DNA from: Cordia subcordata
Taxonomy: Eukaryota > Streptophyta > Magnoliopsida > Boraginales > Cordiaceae
Assembly (NCBI GenBank): GCA_028554755.1
Contig: JAPTOF010000030.1
Coordinates: forward strand, 868,001 to 932,000
Direction of reading: 5' to 3'
Length of the DNA: 64,000 nucleotides
Part shown: positions 12,001-22,290 of the stretch, one piece after another
Numbering within the stretch: the stretch's first letter is position 1
Layout: each line of letters starts with the position of its first letter
Translations under genes and position numbers: made by a program
The notes under the pieces: generated by a model
Databases searched by the model: none
Seen by the model: only the letters and a program-made list of their open reading frames with translations
Told to the model about the DNA's origin: nothing

Positions 12001-12678
12001 AAGAGGGCAATGGTCGGATATGCCCGGATTATCCACCAAAAGGAGAGAATGTTGATAGTTTTGAATCCAATTTGTGTTCACCAATGCCCTATCAATTTTG
12101 CTTGCCAAGAAGTTTAATTCATTACCCTTATTTGTCCAAGTGAAGTGGGGCCATGAGTTTTAGCTTCTTGCAAGTTTGCTTTAGCCACCAATCTAATAAA
12201 GTCTTTAGCACTTCTTGGAATGGCTGATGTGCTAGATTTGTCTCCACTTTGCAAGACTTCATTGAAATCACCCATAATGCAAAAGTCACTATTTAAACAC
12301 CAAGAGCACCAAAGTTCAAGCTTGCTCCAAATAATGCTTCTTTTAGAGGCTTCATTACTACCATAGACAAAGGCAACAAAGATAGACTTGTGAAGATGGT
12401 CATCAAAATTGAAAAGAATGCCTTGTTCACAAGAATCAATGAAAGTAGCTTGGATGTTCTTCCTCCAAAATAGCCAAATTCTCCCCTTTAATCATATCAT
12501 CCAAATAATTATCAAAGCCAAGATTGTCAAAACGGGAACTAATATGGTTGATGCTATCATTTCCCACAACTTTATTCTCTAAAAGGCAAAAGAAATCCAA
12601 GTGGTGTTTTGTGATCAGCAACTTAACTTCTTTTTGTTTATTAGGGGAATTGAGACCCCTAATATTCCAAGAGCAAAA
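9092..12678 (-). pseudogene. LN4 ORF2 (endonuclease, RT, zf-RVT)
   Basis: This is a LINE ORF2 with one long intact block, 10024-12108 (694 residues), covering the last part of the endonuclease, the linker and the whole RT. It includes KSRGPDGYTSQFY, SWNQSAF, KVDIMKAFDSLNW, RQGDPISPYIF and an intact FADD. Breaks: the start codon is ACG at about 12678 where LN6 has ATG; there are frameshifts in the endonuclease at about 12480 and 12110; a Trp codon has become TAG at 10024-10026; and a deletion and frameshift occur near 9600. The zf-RVT-like end (9092-9517, CIFCFMGCETRDHLFF) is open. This is one of the best-preserved RT domains in the window, but the protein cannot be made in one piece. Confidence 0.88.
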
Positions 12679-12679
12679 A

Positions 12680-12967
12680 TTCGTAGAGAAGTAGGGGGAG
12701 GATCATCAATCCCCGGATCATGATTCACATATAAATTAGGGCTGCTTCCCTTAACCTTATCCCCATTCCCCTTATGCTTAAACTGATTTTGACCCTCATT
12801 TTCATTTTCCTCATCATGGTTAAGTATCCCAAAAGGATTTGAGTTGACATTATGGGAGCATGAGGGATCAAGATTAACCTTGGGCTTGAAGGCCGAATGC
12901 TGTCTTCCATAGCTTTGGTGACATTATCATTCACAAGAGGCTCTTTACTTGGATTTTGATCCTTCAA
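12680..12967 (-). pseudogene. LN4 ORF1 C-terminal remnant
   Basis: A short minus-strand stretch upstream of ORF2 contains part of the hydrophilic ORF1 tail (about 12725-12967, ending with repeated acidic and basic residues). It lies where ORF1 should be relative to ORF2, and resembles the tail of LN6 ORF1 in composition and position. No knuckle or DUF4283-like region remains. It is cut at about 12967 by the junction with LN5. Confidence 0.55.
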
Positions 12968-14760
12968 TCAATGGAAGCTTTGAAGGATACTTTAAATGAG
13001 CAAGCGGCATAAGACAAGGTGACCCCATCTCTCCTTATATTTTTGTCTTATGCATGGAAGTTCTCTCATCATTATTTAATAGATTGGAACATCACCCAAA
13101 CTTCAGCTATCACCCAAAATGTGCTAAACTCAAGCTGAATCATATTTGCTTTGCGGATGATCTCTTTATTTTTTGCAAAGGCAACTTGAAGTCAATTGAT
13201 TGCATCATGGAGACATTAGAGAAATTCTATGAGTTCTCGGGTCTCAACGTAAATTGCAGCAAAAGTGATGTTTTCCTTAGAGGTATATCCCAAAATGATA
13301 AGAAGCTTATCCTTGAAAAACTTGGTTTCAAAGAGGGGTTACTTCCAATTAGATACCTTGGAGTTCCATTGGTGACTAGAAAGCTTCGCAAAGGAGATTG
13401 TGGGCCACTTTAGGAGAAAATCAACAGAAGAATTGAGCATTGGACTACTAAAAGTCTCTCATATGCTGGAAGAGTTATGGTCATTAAGTCAACACTCACA
13501 CAAATTTGTGCATTTTGGGCAAGTTCACTTCTTCTTCCGAAAGGCATTATTAAGGAAATTGAGTCAAAGTTTTGTGCTTTTCTTTGGAGAGATACGGGTG
13601 CAAAAATTGCATGGAGCAATGTTTGTGTTCCTTTGGATGAAGGAGGATTGGGAATTAGGTCTTTGGAAGACATCAATAATACTTTTTTCATAAAAGTTTT
13701 TTGGAGAATGTATGCATTTCGTGATTCTCTTTGGAGCAAATGGGTACATTCAAACTACATTAAGAATGAATCAATTTGGACAATTTCTTGCCCAATTGAC
13801 TTAAGCTGGATCTTAAAGAAGCTTCTCAATTGCCAAACTTCAACTAGGAGTCATATTACACATATTCTTGGAGATGGAAGAGACACACACTTTTGGCTTG
13901 ATAAATGGCATAACAATGGTACTCTCCTTGAGCATTGGAATGGCACTTTCAACCATCCACCACTTCATGCAAAGGTACGAGAAATCTTCTCAAATGGCTC
14001 TTGGAATTGGCCAATTCAGCTTATGCATATTCCCATCCCAAACGCTGCCATTGTTGAGAATAAGTTGGATTCTTCCTCTTGAAGTCTCTCAAATGATGGG
14101 AAATTCTCTTTTAAGCACACTTGGGAGCACTTGCGTAAGCGAAAAAGAAAGATTGAATGGCACAACGTTATTTGGTTTAAAAACCACACACCAAAGCATG
14201 CTTTTATCACTTGGATTGCAATGCATGATAGGCTCGCAACAAAATTCAGAATGCTTACTTGGGGCATTGAAATCAACTCAAATTGCATCTTTTGCAACTT
14301 TGCTTGTGAAACAAGGGACCATCTCTTCTTCCATTGTAGCTTTACAAGGAGAATATGGCAAAGAGGACTTGAGTTAACATGCATAAAAGATCCACCAACA
14401 TCATGGAATGAAATCATCACTTTCATTACTCCGTACGTTCTTGAAGGCAATCTCAAAGCTCCACTCATCAAGCATATCTTTGGAGCAACAATTTATTTCA
14501 TTTGGCTGGAAAGGAACAATAGGCAATTCAGCAAAGGAGCAAAAATGGAAGAGCAAATATTTTCATCCATCTTCAACCATGTTTGAATTAAGTGTTCAAT
14601 TGGAAAGCATTTCACTTCTTCTTGTATCAACAAAATCATTTGTAAGAATTGGAGAATTGAGGCTATTTTAGAATGAGCTTCCCCTTCTTTTGACTCTCAT
14701 GTACATTTTTTGTAATTAATATAGTGCATTTCACTTTTCACGCAAAAAAAATAAAAATAA
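12968..14760 (+). mobile_element. LN5: 5'-truncated LINE, forward
   Basis: This forward LINE starts inside RT (AATGGAAGCTTTGAAGG) and ends at a poly(A)-like tail, CGCAAAAAAAATAAAAATAA, at 14740-14760. The left end abuts the truncated end of LN4, and the right flank is LN6 RT. The two flanks are different elements, so the left border is probably a deletion breakpoint, not a normal insertion end. Confidence 0.85.
12969..14650 (+). pseudogene. LN5 ORF2 C-terminal part
   Basis: This encodes the RT palm to the C-terminal zf-RVT-like module of a LINE ORF2. Blocks are 13054-13413 (MEVLSSLFNRLEHH, intact FADD, RYLGVPLVTRKLRKGDC), 13477-14082, and 14131-14586 (CIFCNFACETRDHLFFH). In-frame stops separate the blocks: TAG at about 13411, TGA at about 14080, and TGA just after 14584. 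The start of ORF2 including the endonuclease is missing. It is non-functional. Confidence 0.85.
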
Positions 14761-15117
14761 TCAGCCCCGAGTAAGTTAAGAAAGTCTTCAATGTATCCAT
14801 GATGCAATTTATAGAATTCAAGTCCCTTTTACAAAAGATAAGGAGATCATCTGCAAAACATAGGTGATTGAGCTTCATGCTTCCATATTTTGGATAAAAA
14901 TGAAATCTTGGGTTATTTGCCAATTTGTTGAGCATACATGTGAGCACCTCCATATAAAGGACAAACAGATAAAGGGAGATTGGATCTCCTTGTCTAATAC
15001 CATTTGCACCATAGAAGTAACCTTCCAATCCTCCATTGAGGGCAATGGAGAAGCTAGGAGTTTTGACACAAACCATAACCAATCCACAAACTTTTTGGGA
15101 AAACCAAAAGCAATAAA
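14761..15117 (-). pseudogene. LN6 ORF2 piece: RT palm
   Basis: This minus-strand open stretch carries GLEGYFYGANGIRQGDP, then the palm motif FADD (within LNHLCFADDLLIFC). It ends at the LN7 insertion, at the AFGF motif (CCAAAAGC on the plus strand). The catalytic FADD is intact here, although the rest of the protein is in separate pieces up to 34 kb away. The left end at 14761 is in the middle of RT, at YSGLI. Confidence 0.85.
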
Positions 15118-17333
15118 GTCTTTTTTCCACTCCTCAAAGTTGCTCCAAGAGGTAAATGCTACTTATATTGCCCTTATTCCCAAAGTCCAAAACCCATCTT
15201 GGGTAAAAGATTTTAGGCCTATTTCTTGCTGCAACACCATTTATAAATGCATATCCAAGATTCTTGCAAATAGGCTCAAAGAGTGTTTACCTTCTATCAT
15301 CTCTTGGAATCAATCGGCTTTTATTAAAGGGAGGCTTATCAATGAGAATATACTTGTTGCACATGATATCCTTAGAGGCTATACAAGAACTCATATTTCT
15401 CCTCGATGTGCACTCAAAGTTGATATCATGAAGGCTTTTGATTCACTCAATTGGAATTTTATTGAATGTACTCTTCATGCGTTTGGCTTCCCAAGTTTCT
15501 TTGTGAAATGGATCATGTCTTGTATCACAGCAACAAATTTCTCTGTGGTAATCAATGGAAGTTTAGAGGGGTATTTTAAAGGAGCAAATGGGATAAGGCA
15601 AGGGGATCCCCTCTCACCATACATTTTTGTTATTTGCATGGAAGTATTATCATGCATGCTCAACAAGTTGGAACAAGATCAAAAGTTTGGGTTTCATCCA
15701 AAATGTACAAAGTTGAGATTGAACCATCTTTGTTTTGCTGATGACCTTTTTATCTTTTGCAAAGGAAATATCAAATCAATTGAGTGCATTATGGATGTCT
15801 TGGAGAACTTTTGCTCTCTCTCGGGTCTTAAAGCAAACCCTTCCAAGAGTAATATTTTCTTTGGTGGTGTTCCTCATGAAACAAAGCTGGCCATTCTTTG
15901 CAAAATGAACTTCAAAGAAGGTAATCTTCCTTTAAGATATTTGGGTGTTCCTCTTGTGTCAAGGAAGCTCCGTAAGGCTGATTGTTTACCTCTTTTGGAG
16001 AAAATCAATAGAAGGCTTGAAAGCTGGACCAATCATTGGCTTTCCTACATGGGTTGATTATTTTTTTGTGGAGCAAGAAAGTAATTGTATTTCACAAATC
16101 AAAGAGAATGTACAAGTACAAACATGGGTAGATTAACCCTTATCAAATCCACACTCTTGCAAATTTGTTCCTTTTGGGCTGGTGCATTTCTTCTTCCCAA
16201 AAGTATCATTCAAAAAATTGAATCCAAATTTTTTGCTTTCCTTTGGAAGAATACTAGGGCTAAGATTGCATGGAAAGACATTTGTCTCCCTCTTGATGAA
16301 GGTGGACTTGCTATCCGGAAGATTGAAGACATCAACAGCACTTTTCTCCTTAAATCCTTTTGGAGAATGTATACTTGTAGGGATTCTCTTTGGAGAAATT
16401 GGATACAAATTAACTACATCAAGGACAAATCGATTTAGACTCTCACCACTTCTAAGGATGATAGTTGGGTTCTCAAAAACCTCCTCAAAATTCGAAACTT
16501 TGCAAGAGCCCATATCTCTTATGTACTCGGCAATGGAAAGCACACGCACTTTTGGCATGACAAATGGCACACACATGGGGTACTTAGTAATTTTTGGAGC
16601 AGCACTCTCAACAATTCACCATACTATGCTAAAGTGTGTGACATTTTCGTTTTTGGTAATTGGATTTGGCCTATCTATCTCATGCATTTTGATCCACCTT
16701 GCACCAATCTTGTGGAAGAAAATCTTGATGCTTTTACTTGGAACCTTTCTCCAAATGGTGAATTCACTTTCTCGCACACTTGGGAGGAAATCAGAAGGAA
16801 GAAGAATAAAGTTGATTGGCACTATATTGTTTGGTTCAAAGGGCATACACCAAGACATGCATTTTTTACTTGGCTTGCTATTCATGATCGACTTTCCACA
16901 AAATTCAGATTGCTTTATTGGGGTAGGAGCTGAATCCCACTTGCATTTTTTGCAACTTTGGGTGTGAAACTAGAGACCATCTTTTCTTTAATTGTTGTTT
17001 CACTAGAAGGATCTAGAGGAAAGGACTTCATCTTACTATGATCCAAGAAACATTGATCGATTGGGGAGACATTATTGCTTTTATTTCACCTTATGCACTC
17101 GAAAATAATCTTAAAGCTACTATCTTGAAGCACTTTTTGGAGGCAGCAATCTACTTTATTTGGATTGAGAGGAATCATCGTGAATTTCACAAGAGCTTCA
17201 AGACGGAGGAGCAAATCTTTTCATCCATCTTTAATCATGTTAGACTTAAATGCATTGTTGGAAAACATTTCACTACTTCTAGTATGAATAGGAAAATTTG
17301 TAAATTGTGGGGGATGGAAGAAATCCTCCTTTG
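15118..17333 (+). pseudogene. LN7 ORF2 (RT and zf-RVT)
   Basis: The RT part (15118-16056) is open and contains SWNQSAFIKGRLINENIL, KVDIMKAFDSLNW, RQGDPLSPYIF and intact FADD. LN8 inserts at 16061 and its target duplication creates a TGA just after the LSYMG motif. After it, 16124-16437 is open to a TAG that replaces a Trp codon (16436-16438). Further breaks are a TGA near 16930 and a TAG replacing Trp at 17014-17016. The C-terminal end (17038-17333) reads through to the normal stop. The endonuclease and ORF1 are absent because of 5' truncation. Confidence 0.88.
16061..16121 (-). mobile_element. LN8: 61-bp LINE insertion with target duplication
   Basis: A T run followed by GTGGAGCAAGAAAG and ATTGTATTTCACAAATC equals the 3' end of LN4. 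It is flanked by a 14-bp target duplication, ACATGGGTTGATTA (16047-16060) and ACATGGGTAGATTA (16122-16135), with one mismatch. Only about 50 bases of element besides the tail were copied. Confidence 0.9.
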
Positions 17334-17403
17334 ATCAGTTTGTACTTGTAATTTTGTTTCTTTCTTGAATGAAATTTCTTACTTTTCTCGCAAAAAAAAA
17401 AAA

Positions 17404-18354
17404 GAGTGCATTCACTGAATCTCCAATTCAAGGAGTCAAAAGCTTTCATAATGTCAACTTTAAATGCATATCTTGAAGAAATATGACTCCTTGGGTATCC
17501 TCTCATAATGTCATGTGCAATGAGAATATTTTCATGAATGAGTCTACCCTTTATGAAGGCTGATTGGTTCCATGAGATGATGTGGGATAAACAAATTTTA
17601 ATCCTATTTGCAATGATCTTGGAAATGCACTTGTAGATAGTATTGCAACAAGAAATTGGCCTATAATCTTTGACCATGGAAGGATTTGGAGTTTTTGGCA
17701 TAAGAGCAATAATAGTGGCATTTACCTCTTTGAGAAGCTTGCTTGATTCAAAAAAGAAGTTGACTGCATTTAAGACATCCTTCCCCACAATCTCTTAAGC
17801 AACCATGTAAAAATGAGAAATGTAGCCATTCGGACCCAGGCTTTTGTTTGGGTTAAGGGAGAAGAGGGCATCCATGATTTCATCATTTGTGATAGGTGCA
17901 ATGGTGATGGCAGCAACATCTTGATCAATTGATATGGCAATAATATTTTTCAAAATATCCACATTTATGCTTGAGGAGGATTCAACACCAAGAAGCTTTT
18001 TGAACTAGCCAATGAATTCATCTTTCACTTCATCATCTTCAATTAGGAGATGACCATTCTCATTCTTGATAGCATGGATAGTATTTTGAGATTCCTTCCT
18101 TTAACAACATTGTGGAAGAATTTGTACTTGAGTCCCCTTCTTTGATCCAAGAAAGTCTTGATTTTTGATAGAGCATGGCCTTGTGTTTTGCATCAAGCTC
18201 CTTCAATTCGCTCAAAATGCACTTCTCCTTGTCAATAAGAGTGTTATTATGCTCACCATTAAGAAGAAAATATTGAACATTATCAAGCTCCTCCCGAAGA
18301 TTTTTAATGGCAAATGGAAAGGCAGCAAAATGCTCTTTATCAAAAGATTTGAGA
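17404..18354 (-). pseudogene. LN6 ORF2 piece: RT start and linker
   Basis: On the minus strand, 17404-17790 encodes RT fingers with PSMVKDYRPISCCNTIYK, SWNQSAFIKGRLIHENIL and KVDIMKAFDSLNW. Upstream (17800-18354) are remnants of the SPGPDG region and the endonuclease-RT linker, broken by a TAA at about 17797 and several frameshifts. The right end is the ATH insertion at the first base of GCAAG. Confidence 0.8.
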
Positions 18355-18680
18355 GCAAGTGATGTGTTGTGTTTTTGTGTATATTTGCATTGTAATTTGC
18401 CTATGTTTAAGAAGTACTAAGTGCTCAAAAAGAGGCATTAGTGTAGTACTTTTGATAAGAATAGGCTTAAGCATCAACAAAGGTACATATTGAGTTTAAG
18501 AGACAAATTGCTGCACTAATTGCTTATTTTCAATGATTTAGGTGAACTTGGGTTAAGATCGGGATTGGGCGATGATAGGTGATAAATATGGGAGATGTAC
18601 GAGCTAAAAAGGAGAAGATTGGAGGTCGAAAAGACAAAGAATGGAGGAAAGAAGTCAGTCGGACGAGCAAAAAGAAATAC

Positions 18681-18812
18681 CTGGTCGACCGGCTAGCTGC
18701 CAAAAATAGCCGAACGACCACCCCTCCAAAGCCGGTCGACCTGACTGGCCAGTCTAGAGAGCATCACCAAAAAGCCGGTCGAGCTAAGAGAAGAAGTCGG
18801 TTGACCGGCTAG
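18681..18812 (+). repeat. Palindrome array in ATH 5' LTR
   Basis: Degenerate copies of AGCCGGTCGACCGGCT occur at about 18681 (CTGGTCGACCGGCT), 18730 (AGCCGGTCGACC), 18772 (AGCCGGTCGAGC) and 18796 (GTCGGTTGACCGGCT). The same motif occurs in both copia elements and in the solo LTR. A regulatory role is inferred only. Confidence 0.6.
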
Positions 18813-19623
18813 GTTGACCTGTAGTTCGTGGAAAGCCGATATAAAAGCTCAATTTTCAGACAAAAAGGGGGGATCTTTGGAGAGCTTTTTGGACAAATTT
18901 TTTATAGAGGATCTTTACACCCATCACACACACACTTAACCCTGGTCTTCACCAACAACATACACTCTCTCATATATTTCATGACTTTGGAGCAAGAAAA
19001 TTTAGAGGGTTTCAACATTTGGATTCAAGTTTGCTCAAGAACTTTGTACAAGATTAGCTAGGATGAAAGGGAAGCTTCATAAACTCTCTCTCATTCCATC
19101 TTTTATTATGATTGAGTAGACTTGTGTAAGGTGATTTTACTTTTGTAATGGGTTAGTTATATACTCTTATGATATGGGATTGAATGGCTGATTATATATA
19201 CGTTTGATTGTCTTATTCAAATGGTTATTTTCTCATTCATGTCTAAGTTTTTGATTAAATGCCTAATGAGTAACATGTGTATAAATTGGAGTCTATTTAT
19301 TACTAAACACATATAATCCATGCTATAATCATGTCTATGTGTTTATGTGTGGATGCTACGAATTGGGTAATGCTTATATTCATGTCTATGTGTATATTTG
19401 CATGCCTAGTAGTGAACATGACTTCAATAACGCATACATGTTGGTTGTTAATTGCTTCTAATGGTGTAATCCAAGCATGACGATGTTTGGTAGTCGAATA
19501 GGTCCCTTCATTCGCGAACACCTTGGCTTAGAACATGTATGAATGTGTTAATAGGTTAAATCCTGCTATTGTGACCTTAGAATGACAAAGCATAATTTAA
19601 GGCTAACCTAGGCCGAGTCTCCT

Positions 19624-19705
19624 TTGGCTTTAAATCCAGCAATAGGTTTTAGGATAGGATTAGCCGACCTTAGCGATACTAGGTCTTGGCTTTAAATCCA
19701 GCCAA
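19624..19705 (+). other. Hairpin pair in ATH 5' LTR
   Basis: The motif at 19686-19705 is intact (TTGGCT, loop TTAAATCC, AGCCAA). The one at 19624-19642 has lost one C of the 3' arm. The 3' LTR keeps both intact at 48147-48166 and 48210-48229. Confidence 0.6.
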
Positions 19706-20255
19706 TGATTTAGGTACTAGGATAGGTTCATTCTAAGTCACCTAGGAAGCTAGTTAGTCACTCTTAAGGTCGTAGGTCATAAGGACCACGCCGTAGCTCT
19801 AGGAGGTGCCGCCTAGGGACAGACCCACACCGAGTCCTAGGGGGAAATTAAAACACTAATTTAGCAACCTAGTTAAGAGCAATTACTAAAGCAAGCCATC
19901 ATTCTTTAATCCCATAGCAATTGAGTATAGAATCACCTATTCATAAGATGAAGTCACCCTAACACCTTTCCATTTGTTAATTCCTCTAGATTAGCTTGTC
20001 CCCCACTTTTCCCAATTCCATAATTTAGTTTAATTCATTTTAGTTAGAGCTTCTGATCGTTCAAAAATCCAAAATCACAAAAATAGATAGTTTAGATTTC
20101 TTATTTTTAGGCACATTTTAGAACACACACGTAGAATCCGTCTCACGACATAGCCTCCCTGTGGTTCAACACCCATTCTCGCACACACTACACTGCATTG
20201 ATCCGTGCGCTTGTGGGTCTTTAGAGCTTGTACTCAAAGACGTACACCAAGTTCT

Positions 20256-20273
20256 TGGTGCCATTGCCGGGGA
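20256..20273 (+). other. ATH primer binding site (tRNA-Asp type)
   Basis: The sequence TGGTGCCATTGCCGGGGA lies six bases after the 5' LTR. From knowledge of plant Athila elements it resembles the complement of the 3' end of tRNA-Asp, with two differences from the usual TGGCGCCGTTGCCGGGGA, both of the C-to-T or G-to-A type. Confidence 0.85.
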
Positions 20274-22290
20274 AGCATGGTGATTTGCATTCTTTGTTTG
20301 TGTGTTTTAGTAGTTGCTTTTCTTACTTTCTTGCTTTTCCTTTATAGTTTGTTTAGTTTTTGCTTATCTTGTTTATTGTTCATATTATCTTGCTTTAGTT
20401 TTTGTTTATCTATTTCAGCTTTTGTCTTTATTTTTAGTAGACTTTCTAGCATTGTGGTTTATTTGTTGTAGTTTTAGGAATATTGAAGTTTTCGGGGGTT
20501 GAAGTGGTCGGAGTTAGGATAGTTTGTGCATGCTTGGTAGGAGATCCCTTAGAAATTCCCTAGTTCTTCTTAATCCCGAACCTAATAGAATTGCTACACA
20601 TTTTAGGAATTTTGGAGATCTTCTTGAGAAGATGGCTGATCCCAATCATTCTCCTAATCCTCCCAATCCCCTAATGAATCCCATTCCATCTCATGATCAC
20701 CTTGGGCATCAAGCCCAAGATCATTTTCGACGAGAGCCTCATAAACCGGATCCACCTTTTTTTTTGCGGAGCAAGAAAGTAATTGTATTTCACTAATCAA
20801 TAAAAATGTACAAGGACATACAAAAGAGTGGGGGAAAGTAGGAGGCACTAAGAAATGATCTCATCAAGCCTCCACAATTTACAAAGCAATTTGTTCAAGG
20901 GAGAGGGAGTAAATTTTCTACAACAAGAAAGTTTTACTCTAACTTCATTAAAAATAGTATTAAAAATGTACTCCTCGGTCTTGGCTTCAATTTGGAAGAA
21001 ACGCTGATTTCTTTCCTTCCAAATGTGATAGACCGGATCCACCTATAGATGAGGAATCCACTCTTAGGCATTTTTTCTTCCCGAAGCCTTTGAGGCTAAT
21101 TTGGCCATTCAAATTTTGTGTTTGGGGGAGACGAACTTCGAGATTAAGCCTAATATGATGGTTATGCTTCTTCTTTCTACAGGAGAAGCAATGTGAGTCC
21201 TCTAGATCATATAACTGATTTTGTTGAGATGAGTTTCACTCTCTATGTCCCTAATGTCTCCCAAGAGGTCATACGTCTAAGATTGTTTCCTTTCTCTCTT
21301 AAGGACAAGGCTAGGACTTGGTTGCATTCTTTACCTAACGGTTGCATTACTACATAAGCTGAGCTTCAATCTAAGTTCTTCCACAAATTTTATCCCATGG
21401 CCAAGACGGCCGACCTTAGGACTGCCACCATTATGACTTTCTCCCAACATGACCTAGAATCCTTTCATGAGGCTTGGAAGAGGTTCAAGGATCTTCTTAG
21501 ACAATGTCCACACTATGGGTACGATAATCATGACCTAATGCAATACTTCTTTCGAGGCTTAAATGAACAAAATAGGATGATGGTCAATGCTGCCTCCGGT
21601 GGTGGCTTCTATCTTTTGAGACCAACTGAGGCATGGTAGAAAATAGAAATGATGGCTGAAAATTATTTTCAAAATTTTGCCATGGAAAGGTCTAGTCAGG
21701 GAGGTAACAAGAGAAGTGTTGGTGAGGTTGGAGTTTCTTTAGATTTACCCGCTAAGGTTGAGGCTTTGACAAATAAGCTAGATCAATTCATTTCTTGTCC
21801 ATTTTATCCCAAGGTTGTAGGACTAGTTCTATAGGTTCTATCTCTGCCCCTTTTGTTGTTGAAGTTTGTGCATTGTGTTCTGAGTCAACTCATGAGACCA
21901 CAGCTTGCCCTCTAGCATCTCAATTTCCTGATTTCATGAAAGAGCACGTTTGTGCTACTTAAGGTTATTCTCGTGAGTATAACCCGTACTTGATCACATA
22001 CAATTCGAGTTGGAGGGACAACTCGAAATTTTCTTGGAGACAAGGACAGCATGAGTCTAGTTCACATCCTCAGGTTCCACCTCAGCAGCGACCCCGTCCT
22101 CAATATCCCCCATGTTTCTATCATGTTAATCAGCCCCGTCTCACTAATGCTCCTCAACCTCAGGCTTTGCCTGCCCCCTCTAGTGGCCAACCTCCAAATA
22201 ATGACATGATGAAGATAATGCAGTTCATTCAGAACCAACAACAGGAATTGACAGAAAATAGGTAGCAAATGGCTAGGTTTAAGGCACAAT
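20274..22290 (+). pseudogene. ATH gag, degenerate
   Basis: A T-rich leader (20274-20520) precedes gag. Coding remnants are 20524-20757 (MADPNHSPNPPNP), then, after LN9, 21045-21640 with the retrotransposon gag core (RLRLFPFSLKDKARTWLHSL and ESFHEAWKRFKDLLRQCP), 21649-21834, and 21990-22265 (Pro/Gln-rich). A Cys-rich stretch near 21870 (CALCSESTHETTAC) looks like the zinc knuckle. In-frame stops or frameshifts occur at about 21200, 21356, 21639, 21834, 21961 and 22264. The protein would form the particle in a working element. It is clearly inactive here. Confidence 0.85.
20758..21031 (-). mobile_element. LN9: 274-bp truncated LINE in ATH gag
   Basis: This insert starts with a T run and TTGCGGAGCAAGAAAG, and matches the 3' end of LN4, including the last coding part (SPLNKLLCKLWRLDEIIS). 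It is flanked by a perfect 13-bp target duplication ACCGGATCCACCT (20745-20757 and 21032-21044). It is severely 5'-truncated. Confidence 0.93.

Larger units (their letters stand above)
9000..12967 (-). mobile_element. LN4: L1-type LINE, 5'-truncated
   Basis: This reverse LINE has its poly(A) end at 9000-9010, followed by TTGCGGAGCAAGAAAG. It carries nearly all of ORF2 and only the last part of ORF1, ending at about 12967 where forward LN5 begins. LN8 and LN9 share its 3' end, so this subfamily has been repeatedly active. It is inserted in LN2 ORF1 on the left side, but the matching LN2 flank is absent on the right, which points to a later deletion. Confidence 0.85.
15118..17403 (+). mobile_element. 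LN7: 5'-truncated LINE inserted in LN6
   Basis: This forward LINE starts at RT (AATAAAGTCTTTTTTCCACTCC) and ends at poly(A) 17392-17403 after CTTACTTTTCTCGC. It is the same subfamily as LN2 and LN10 but lacks their 215-bp duplication. The 5' junction shows AAAGCAA microhomology between LN6 and the LINE. A clear target duplication is not seen. It holds the 61-bp LN8. Confidence 0.88.
18360..20249 (+). repeat. ATH 5' LTR
   Basis: This 1890-bp LTR starts TGATGTGTTG and ends GACGTACACCA. It matches the split 3' LTR (29541-30482 plus 47804-48773). It contains the palindrome array (18681-18812), CATGTCTATGTGT motifs (about 19330 and 19380) and two hairpins (19624-19705). The PBS follows six bases after its end. 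As the 5' LTR it would hold promoter and transcription start, but no TATA box can be assigned with confidence. Confidence 0.93.

Noticed and set aside
20256..20273. tRNA-like sequence near the ATH LTR.
   Set aside because: It matches only the complement of a tRNA 3' end and lies where a primer site is expected, so it is not a tRNA gene.
20274..20502. Hydrophobic Leu/Phe-rich frames just after the ATH primer site.
   Set aside because: They result from a T-rich leader, have no family motif, and lie upstream of gag.
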